Shown one piece after another: positions 55,548 through 64,000 of a stretch of 64,000 nt of DNA. Made by a program: the position numbers and the translations under genes. Positions within the stretch are counted from its first letter, which is position 1. Every line of letters begins with the position of its first letter. Source of the DNA: Dactylonectria macrodidyma (taxonomy: Eukaryota > Ascomycota > Sordariomycetes > Hypocreales > Nectriaceae); the NCBI GenBank assembly GCA_020744425.1, contig JAGMUV010000005.1:2480001-2544000 (forward strand), written 5' to 3'. A model generated the notes under the pieces. It did no database searches. It was not told the origin of the DNA and was given only the letters and a program-made list of their open reading frames with translations.

Positions 55548-58500
55548 ATGACTGCATCTGTGCAGACTCACGGCCGCTCGCGGTCCGACAGCTTGCAGCT
55601 CATGCTTGAGCTGGAGAAGAAGATGGTGGTAAGTCGCAGCCTCAAACTCCCCGATTTCTGCTCAAAAAGCATGTATACTCACGTTTCGCCCTAATAGAAT
55701 TATCGAGCCCAAGCTTCTACACACCACTCCCACCAATCGTCTCCAGACAGCTCAGTCCCTCCGAGTCCAGCTCCTCAACCACGTCGCTTTGAGCTGGTGC
55801 CAAAAGATGGCAAGAAAGTACCTCCACCAGTCCGGAACTATGGTCCCGTACCACCGCCGCTGGTGCTCAAGGAAGACAAGAAATTACCACCACCGCCCGT
55901 TCGAAATTATGGTGTTGTGCTGCCCCCGTCTCCGGTGCCAAAGGATGACAAGAACGCACCTCAACCAAGTCGAAATCGTGATCCAATGCCAGCGCCGCTA
56001 TTTTGCAACGCGGCTCTTGTCGCCCTGGCTCAATCACCCGCCGCGATGCAACGAAAGACCATTACCAAGAGTCCCGGCCACACACGGACTGCATCAGCAC
56101 CAGTGGTGACGTCAGACCCAAACGCTCACAAAAATGTGGCATTTGTTTTTCCTCCGGATGTTGAAGAGGCGAGATCCGTATGCCAGTCACCCAGTTGGGA
56201 GGCTTACGGCCGCCGCAAGCAAGAGAAGAAGGAGAGAAAGGAGGAAAGGAAAGAGGAGAAGCGAGAGGAGAAGCGAGAAGAGAGGCGAGGCCGAGAACAA
56301 GAAGTCAAAGAAACCAAGCCTCGCGGCAGGCGTCTGAGTAAGGCGCCGCCACTGTCCCAAGGCATGGCTGCACAAGGGCGAAGCCAGACTGAGCCCATAC
56401 CGCCAAAGCAAAAGACACGATCTACGAGTCTTCTGGGAAGATCGATTGGAAGCCGAGATAAGAGAGAGGATAAGGACGAGTCTGAAAAACCTAAGCGTGG
56501 CCGATCGGGCTCGTTGACCTCTGCCATTCGACACTCCTTTGAGATTCGGCGTGCGTCTTGGGACCAGACAAGCGCTTCAGGCTTCCTCGGCGGCGTGAAG
56601 CTGGATAGGAAGAAGCAGGACTTCCAACAACAGGTCGTGGATGACCAGCACAATGGAACCAGCAAGGTCCATCCTGCGTTGCGGAAGTCGTTCTTTGGAC
56701 ATGGTTCCTTTACTCCGCTCAAGACTCCGCCACAGCCCAGCGAGGAGGACAAGGAGGCGGAGGCACAGCGTCGGGCCTGCCCGCCCATTTCCATCCTGAC
56801 GTCATCTGTTGCGAGGAACCAATCCATGAAATCGCCCAAGTCTCCGGCCAGACGAAACTCTGCCAATATCTACCTGTGGAGCGCCCGCGACAAGAAGAAG
56901 GCAGCTTCGCAGGAGGCTGACGAGTGTGCTGTGGACGACACTGAGGATGAAGTGGAACAGGCAACCCCAGATGTGCCGCATATGGAAGAGTCGCTCTACG
57001 TCAAGGAGACAGGCTTGACGAGGCGAGGTGGCCTTCATATCAAGACCGGCCCTCCCACTGCTCTCGAAGCCAAGACCTCATCGAAGAAATTGGCACAAGA
57101 GAATGAAGGTGATACCAAGACACTCAACGTCGCTGACCAGAGCCGGAGCCCTAGGACTACCGAAGTCCTGGACCTGGGGATGAACATCGCCAGCGACCAA
57201 AAGGACAAGACGCCATACCCACCATCATCGATGAAGGCTCGGCCGAGACTTGAATCAACGGCATCTACCTCCTCCATCGCCCCAGAACCCCCGAGACGGA
57301 GCTCAAAGAGAAACTCGCTTGGCTTTCTGAGCCGCCCATCGTCCTCGCACTCTCCGACAGAGTCTACCAGAGATGAGTCGAGTCGGACTTCCAAGGAATC
57401 TCTCCGCTCGCAGGGAGACAAGAAGTCTGTGATTGCCAAGAAACCGTGCGGAGAGAAACGGAATGCCACCCCGCCGAGTATACGATATGAGACTACCTCG
57501 GCGGGTGTTCGCCCAACACCGTTCCCCGTGGAGTGCTCGACATCTCTGCACTCGAAGTGGAGCTTGAAGGATACGGCCAGATCCATTACAGGACGTGGAA
57601 GCAGCTCCTCTGAATCTATCTCGCCGGTGTCGACTACAGGCAGCTTCTCCAAAGGAGGATATTCACCTACCCTCCCGGCAAGCCCCCTCAAGAACGAAAT
57701 GACGACACAGCCAAATGCTGGCCACATTTCGTCGCAACTAAAGGTCTCCCAGCGTCTCAATGAGCACACAGCTCCCGGCATGGCGCAGTCTATGGACATC
57801 CGAAGGCCCACGACGAGCTCATCCGATTCCTCATACTCGGACGCACTCCAGTCTGGATCGACCCCCAGCACACCCAATACCTCGCCGCCCCAATCAGACT
57901 CGGAGCACCTACCGAGAATGGGAGGCAAACAGTTTGAACAGCACCAGTACAGTCCTTACCAGCCCCCCACTGGTTCGCCGCTGTTCCCTCCATGTGATCG
58001 GTTCCAGCTCTCCGACGCTCCCATGTCCACGGACGAGGAGTTAGACCCCATCGAGGCAGCTGCGAGGAAGGTGATGGATGCCTTTTCGAGCGCGAATCTT
58101 AGAAATCCAGCGTGCAGCAGACAGGGCCTCTATTCATCGGATGAAAGCATCGTGGCGTCAGCTCCGCAAGTGCAGCCGCGGCTTAGACACAGGGAGAAGA
58201 GCAAGGGCCGATTGAGGCCCTCGGAGAGACAGGACAATGCGCACCACCAGGCTCGTCCAAAGGCATCTAAGAGTACGCCAAACTTGGACGGGCGTGGCCA
58301 CAGGTCATCGCATTCAGTCCCTGAGTTTTCGACCAAAACACATGGCGAAGGTGGACCTCAAGGGGGTGACCGCGTCGGAAAGCTGTTTGTCATCTGCTGC
58401 GGATGCAAGCGGTACCACGACATCCCCATCAAGCTGTATAAAGCCATGGCGAACCCGGAGGGTGTATTCAGCTCGTCCGAGACGATGGGCTTCGAGGGCA

Positions 58501-58604
58501 AAGTGTCCATGACGGTGAAGTGCTCGTGGTGCGACCACGACATGAGTACTAAGTGCTGCCCCGGAGTGTCGGGCATCTTGGCGATCAAGGAGAGACTGCA
58601 CTGA
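55548..58604 (+). CDS. Large disordered protein with Pro-rich repeats and Cys-rich C-terminus
   Basis: This is an uncharacterised protein of 995 residues from two exons, 55548-55628 and 55698-58604, joined in phase 0 (gtaagt...aatag). The N-terminus MTASVQTHGRSRSDSLQLML is followed by three tandem copies of a 22-25-residue unit with a KD.K..PPPVRNYG core (about residues 60-130). A Lys/Glu/Arg-only stretch near 200-230 (KKERKEERKEEKREEKREER) is likely a single charged helix. Long Ser/Pro-rich disorder then runs to about residue 915. The C-terminal 75 residues are ordered and Cys-rich: VICCGCKRYHDIPIKLYKAM and, after a gap, VKCSWCDHDMSTKCCPGVSG. This suggests one zinc site built from two Cys pairs. 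This end resembles unnamed ascomycete proteins I know of. Function unknown; scaffold or cell-polarity roles would fit such an architecture (speculation). Confidence 0.85.
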
Positions 58605-59717
58605 GAAGAACTTGTTCTCCGAGTTGGATTGCTTTTTTTTGTTCCTTTTGGAAGAATGCTTGTTGGCTACGAAGCCACATACGAAGACATACTGCACGAC
58701 GCACTAATTTCCTCTATGCCTATCTACGTTGGCTACGATTGTATGGGCGCCTGAAGGGGAAATAAGGGGTTTTCCTACAAATATGAGATTCCCAATGCGC
58801 GATTCATGATGGATGGGATCAGTTGCATTCTTGGCTCTTCTGTCAATGTACACCCAACTGGTTTGATTGCACATGGCGGGGGACGCGAGGATGTGTATAA
58901 GGCTGGCCTTACTTACGAAGTAATTTCATACGACTTGATGACCATAACGAATAAAGAGTTATATTTTGCAATATTTGAGACAAGTTTGGCGTATTTGAGA
59001 CTACCCTAGATATGAGTTCGGGGGGGTGGACTTGATCTGGAGGGATTGTGATGGTTCTTTACATGGTGGGGTTGGGGTTGACGTCACTTGACGGTTTCCG
59101 GTATTGGCAAACCCATGATCAGTACCCAACGCTTAGATTTGGCCTTTCAAAGGCTTTACAACTTTAGAAGACTTAGATCGGTTTCTCGCGGTTGGATCAA
59201 GTCGTCTAGTAGTGTCTGCACGCCATTGCTGAACTAGAGCAGAATAGGCCCGCGCGACACCGTTGAGAACGACATCCGCTAGCGTTTTGTCGCTCCTACA
59301 CGGAACGGAACGACATGGCAATCAAGACAGTAAAACAGATCCATCATGATGGGGATTATTTGACACAGGAGAAGTGAGCCCTGCTTTTCGGGTCACTGCC
59401 CAGAGATTACTCGTCAAGTGTGGCCGATGACGCCTCTGGTTTGCCGAATGCCGCGTCGCTGACGTCAAAGGTGGCAGGGATGCTGGGTGTGGTGGTTTCC
59501 AGGTTTCGGGTGCAAACTCGTCGACTGATTTGACGATGATATCAAGGCTCTGTGAACCTACGTCAGATAAATTCATCACAACGTTTCTTTTCCTTCTTAC
59601 CATTTCACGCATTCGATCCTCAACTCTTTCCGAAAGAATAGCTGCCAAGGCTTTGCATCTTGCCATATCCCGCTCCTCATCTCCAACAACCTCACCTTAC
59701 ACGCTACAGCATCCACC
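58605..59717. other. Gene-free stretch upstream of the SnoaL-like gene
   Basis: 1.1 kb with no supported gene. The right part is the promoter of the gene at 59718. Minus-strand open frames of 114 codons or less have no domain. Confidence 0.45.
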
Positions 59718-60134
59718 ATGGGCGACGAAGAAAAGAAAGTCAACAACATCCGCACCCGAAACGAAGAGGGCACGCTGGATGCCATGGCGCTCCTCTGGCG
59801 CGGCCTCTGCGACAAGCCCAAGACAGTCCTTAAATACATCACCAAGGACGCGGTGCTGGCCGAGCCGGACCGGGAGGTGTACTCGCCCAAGACGGAGCCG
59901 ACGCTCAAGGAGTACCTCGAGGAGGACTACGAGCCGTGGACGGCGTACAAAATCCACGACGAGCCCGACTTTGTCGAGATCGACATGATGAGCTCAAACG
60001 TCACCTACCGCGTCACCGCCTGGCGCCTCGAGGACGGCCAGATGGTTGCCACCGAGGGTATGTGCTCCAGCACGTTTCGCCAAGGGCCCGGCGGCGACTG
60101 GAAGTGCTGCTGCCACCACATGGCCGAGATCTAG
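59718..60134 (+). CDS. NTF2/SnoaL-like small protein
   Basis: This single-exon gene encodes 138 residues with an NTF2-like alpha+beta pattern. The N-terminal helices carry MALLWRGLCDKPKTVLKYIT, then DAVLAEPDREVYSP. Strands such as NVTYRVTAWRLEDGQMVATE and a final WKCCCHHMAEI follow. The cone-shaped fold serves enzymes (isomerases, cyclases) and binding proteins alike, so no reaction can be given. Three successive cysteines before HH near the C-terminus are unusual, because relatives normally have a hydrophobic strand there (W+...HHQ). The start ATG sits in a CCACCATGGG context. There is no signal peptide. Confidence 0.75.
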   Translation: MGDEEKKVNNIRTRNEEGTLDAMALLWRGLCDKPKTVLKYITKDAVLAEPDREVYSPKTEPTLKEYLEEDYEPWTAYKIHDEPDFVEIDMMSSNVTYRVTAWRLEDGQMVATEGMCSSTFRQGPGGDWKCCCHHMAEI

Positions 60135-63100
60135 AAGGAGAAGAAGAGAAGAGACAACGATATTTGACAGCCATAGCATAGGGCGGGAGGCTGGAGGGGT
60201 GTGTGGGATGGGATGAGGGGCGGGGGACATGACGGCGTTTTTCTTTGGCGCGGTTCTCTTAAACGACTCCTTGGCGATGATTTCACGTTACGTTATGCCA
60301 TGTATGTTAATCTCTGGGGTGTAACTCTTGGCTGGGGGCGCTGACGAGAATGGGTTTGGGTTGACAACATACTCGTACTGTAAATAGTACACAGCATGAG
60401 CTTATACCAAGGCTATTCACCCCCAAACACAGTTTCGCAAATAGGCTTCATCCGACCCCCCAGCGGCATCATGCTGGCCTCCGCGAAGGGAAACCGCCTC
60501 GAGGGCCAAGTCCCCTCCCCCGCTCGCCACGCGGTCATGCCAAGTTGCCAAGGCTTCTGGTCTCCTCCGCGGCCCATCTGACCGAGAAGCTTCTGCTGCA
60601 ACTTTATCGCAGAGCACGAGGGATCTGGCGTGTTTTGGATGCCATTCTAAGAGAGCGAACAGATGGCCCGCCCCTTTGCTCCGAGAGCGAGTCCTCGCGT
60701 GGGTGCAGGCCCGCGGAGCGGAGAGGACATGCCAACCACCCCTCTTCTGCTCCTTGGCGGAAAAGTCTTAGTATGCTTGGCAACTATGCTTGATTTCCTC
60801 GGTAATGTCTTGCAGATTATTTGGCAGTTGGTTTAGTTCGCGGGGTTTCGGTTATAATCGCGTCTTGTTAGTGTAATTCTGAGATAGGGATCTTTGCGCT
60901 TGAAAACTCCATCAGCTTGTCACCATTGAGGTAACTTTCCCCTTCCAGACTGATGCCTTTCTTATATTCTAAACGAAGCCCAATCTCTAGACCTGCTATT
61001 TTGAAACGGCGACCAGCAGTGGGGAGAGAGACGAATGCGAGAGGACCGTTTAAAACGTAACTGTAAAACGTCAGCTCTAGATGCCCGCACCCTCTCTTCG
61101 CTCCGGGGCGGGGTAATCAAAATCTGATTTCTCAAAACCACATTCTTCAAAATCTCAAATAGAAATCGAGCCTTGGCAAATCCTTCGAAACGGCGGAGAC
61201 CGAGGTTACCACCTGAGTTACGCACAAAGCCGAGAAGTGACATGACTCTCTCGGAAGCCGCCTGCTTATCTAGACCCTGGCTCCAACAAGACTTTCGTTT
61301 GCCTCCTATTACGTCGACGCCTTCATTGCCACGAGAAAATGGGCTTGGCTTCGTCAAGGTTTTCCTTGGCTCTTTTCTAAGGTCACCCTTGACTTCCTGG
61401 GATTGTCCTTGGCGAAGACTCTTCGGTCGGTGGGAAGTGCGTCTTCCCCGAGTCTCTTTTGTGTGTCTCAAATTTTATGGGCTCCGCTGATTCAAGCGGC
61501 TTCTAGCGTGTCGTTGTGTCTTTCTGGAAGGTTATATCGAGTGATCTGTCATAGTTGATCCTTGAGCTGCCTATCTGAGGCAAGGCCTTGAGAAATACTC
61601 TCTTACTCTTGACAAACAGCAGAGACGACAGGCGAGTGTGGGCCTATACGACACTGTTTTGTTTAGGAAGGAGCTTCGTGTTGGCGACTGGACTTGTTCT
61701 CCCCTGCATGCTTGCCATTCTGCATCCACACGAGGTTTCTTGGCAATTTTTCAACCGACGGAGAGCCAAGACTTCCGCCGCGGAGCGGTGGATTCCGCGC
61801 CAGTCAGAGGCCACGGCGGGAGGAGCCATGCGGGATTCCTGAGGCTCTAGTTGCAGAAGCGCTCCGCCGAGGGCATGGCCGCATGGGTTGTTCGAAGACG
61901 GTTGGTCAACTCGCGGGCAAGGGCCGATTGATAAGCCTCAGACTTTGGTTTGGGCCTCAATGTGGGACTGAAGAGCGTGCTCTTGACGCATTGACGGGGA
62001 GAAGTCGAAGCCGACCGGCAAGGTTCTGCCCAAGCGGCTCCTAGTTGACGCTTCATCAAGGATCAACCGGGTTAGCGAATTCTGTCTTTGTCAAAAATGT
62101 CAAAGATGACATGCTGCAGGCACGTTCTCCCACGCCCCCAGACATAGTCCGAGAAGACCCGAGACATTCGTGTTGGCATGAAGAGTGCGTCTATGGCAGT
62201 GGTCCAGAGGCTTCCCAAATGCAGCTACTACACCGTGGATGAGAATCTGTAAGCCAGCTCGGATAAGTCGGCGCGGACAGACGCCTTCCTGCCGTTGCAA
62301 TAAGGCCTTGCAGAGCGTGTGCTCGTGTGTTGGTCGGTTCCCCGGTACTTCTCTGCCGTGGGAAACTGGGGAAACCTTGCGACGCGATCGGACTCTGGAA
62401 ATCTCAAGTTTGTTGGGTTTCGTTGGGGCTGTTTTATGGTTGAGTGAGGTACAGCTACTTGACAAACTGCAGTTGAGGGGTGTCTTGTTAGCTGCTCAAG
62501 TTGAGATTTGAAACCTGGCTCTCAGAACTTGGCTTTGAATCAGACGAGGGAAGCAGTACCGATGGACCATGGCTTCGTCTCTGTATACGGATTTGACACG
62601 ATCTCGCCCTGTGCTCTGGCTAGCAGGTTGGTATAATGGCAGGGGACGGGAGTATCCGATCCCCAAGCGTCGCATCTCGATGTTCTGGACTCGGCCCTAG
62701 CATTTTGAGGCTTTCCTGGTCGCCGCAGAATCAGCCCATCCCCAGTTTCCGGTCTTCAAGACCCCGTCTCTGGTCCCCAGTTTGAGTCCAGTCTCATCAC
62801 AGCCCCCTGGTCAAAGCCGGTAGTTGTGTCAGTCTCGACCGCGCTTCCCGCCATAATGGCCTCTCTCGGCCTGCAAGACGATCATATGTGGCTTTGATGT
62901 TCGGCAATGACGGACAGTTATTGGAATCACGGCAAGCCACTGAGATGGACTGGCGTCAGGCGCAGGTTTTTTGCAAACTCCCTGCTCTCCTCAGCCGCCA
63001 GCGGACTCCATAATGAGATTGACGCCTTCCACCCGTAGATTTCCGCTCCCTGCGCAACGGCTGTAGTGATGCTCTCTAGGCGCCGACCGTTCCGGGCCTC

Positions 63101-64000
63101 CCCCCACGAGCGGCTGGACTATTGCTGGCGACGATACGCTATGGGCTTTTCCCGTGGACCATCAAGAGTGCGATCCAGGGTCATGGCCAATAGTGGAAGA
63201 GCTGGACCTTGTACTTGAGCCGTGCTATGTAGGTGACCCGCGTATCGCCTGCCTATAGCCTCGACTGCTGCTGCGTGTTGTCGGGGTCGTTGGGGCCCCT
63301 AATGGGCGCTAGGGCCCTGAGACGCTGCGAGACGCCGGGAGATGCGGCTATGTGGACGGCGCAGATGACGCTGCGTCTGGTGTAGCAGTGTATGTACTCA
63401 AGGTGTGGGCCGCGATTCAGGTGGTCGGTGATTTAAGCTTATTGTCATGTAGAGAGATTGATGAGAGTGGTCCTGGTGGAGGCCAGGTTACGTACAAGGT
63501 ACCTCCCATGCGGGGACTTGTTCTAGAAACAGCCCAGAAGGCTCACGTGAGAAATAAGGCCTTAACAGGCAAACAATACGAGGCAGTGTGCATCTGTTAA
63601 ATGCTCATCATATGCGAGTCTCCAGTACTAGAAACATACCCCGGCTCGTGCTGCAGCTAGAGACGCGGTACCTCGCCTAGCTAAGGCATCCCAAGACTCT
63701 AGGCAAAGATAAGACTCTTGGTCTTAACAGATCAAAGTCCTCGAGGTGATCTCCGCGGCGGTGGCAGTGCCTGCACCTCCCACGGGCCGAAACAGAAAAA
63801 AACGTTCGTCTCCCCAGCAGCCATTGTCGAGATCTGATCGAGATCTAATCATGGACAAGGTCACGAGACCACGCAGAATGTATCGTCTCGGTGGAGGATT
63901 GGAGGCTCTGCGGGCTCTCCGCTTGAGACTGACCTCGTCGCCTCAACCTACAGCCGGATAACGTCCGGAGCACGCCCCCTTTGCACCTTTCCGGACCCAA
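60135..64000. other. 3.9-kb right-edge stretch without supported genes
   Basis: Short overlapping open frames occur on both strands, the longest 169 codons (60962-61471, minus), none with recognisable domains or splice-linked continuation. I saw no transposase or reverse-transcriptase motif, no terminal repeats and no tRNA. It may be long regulatory sequence, the flank of a gene outside the window or decayed mobile DNA. Confidence 0.4.

Noticed and set aside
60962..61471. 169-codon minus-strand frame in the right-edge stretch
   Set aside because: Arg/Ser-rich with no domain; an overlapping plus-strand frame of similar quality exists.

Overview
The window reads as nuclear DNA of a filamentous ascomycete (Pezizomycotina, most likely a Sordariomycete). 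Most genes carry several short GT-AG introns of about 45 to 75 bases. Gene density is moderate, with 0.3 to 4.3 kb gene-free stretches. The gene set contains fungus-specific families: a Zn2Cys6 regulator, an NLR with ankyrin repeats, a HET relic, Pal1 and a membrane-anchored fucose-lectin-like protein. Exons were joined by hand from reading-frame and splice-site logic. The class-level assignment is inference.

Layout. The left third (0.4-15 kb) is accessory in character. It starts with a divergent NmrA-like reductase / Zn2Cys6 regulator pair. Next come a 1221-residue NLR-type STAND protein with about 15 ankyrin repeats (5.1-9.0 kb), a decayed HET-domain gene (9.6-10.5 kb) and a single-pass membrane protein with a lectin-like ectodomain (10.6-12.1 kb). 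Two tandem paralogous Cys-rich mini-proteins follow (13.5-14.4 kb). A diverged segment of 200-290 bases occurs upstream of the NLR and again upstream of the HET relic.

The middle (16-38 kb) is a housekeeping block. It holds an ANCHR-like abscission-checkpoint protein, an LMBD1-type transporter head-to-head with CFT1 (the CPSF160 orthologue of mRNA 3' processing), Pal1, the U6 snRNA phosphodiesterase USB1, the CDK subunit CKS1 and the ER oxidase ERO1.

The right part (40-60 kb) has a Ser-rich hypothetical protein, a DUF202 membrane protein, a GH3 beta-glucosidase without a signal peptide, the exon-junction protein Y14, ribosomal protein eS30 split over four tiny exons, a 995-residue disordered protein with a Cys-rich C-terminus, and an NTF2/SnoaL-like protein. 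The last 3.9 kb and the 51.2-55.5 kb interval hold no gene I can support.

The best candidates for something new are the NLR/HET/lectin neighbourhood with its shared flanking segment, the P-loop carried on a 25-base micro-exon, and the tandem Cys-rich pair whose leaders share three ordered sequence blocks and a TATA box. No tRNA, rRNA, CRISPR array or intact transposon was recognised.
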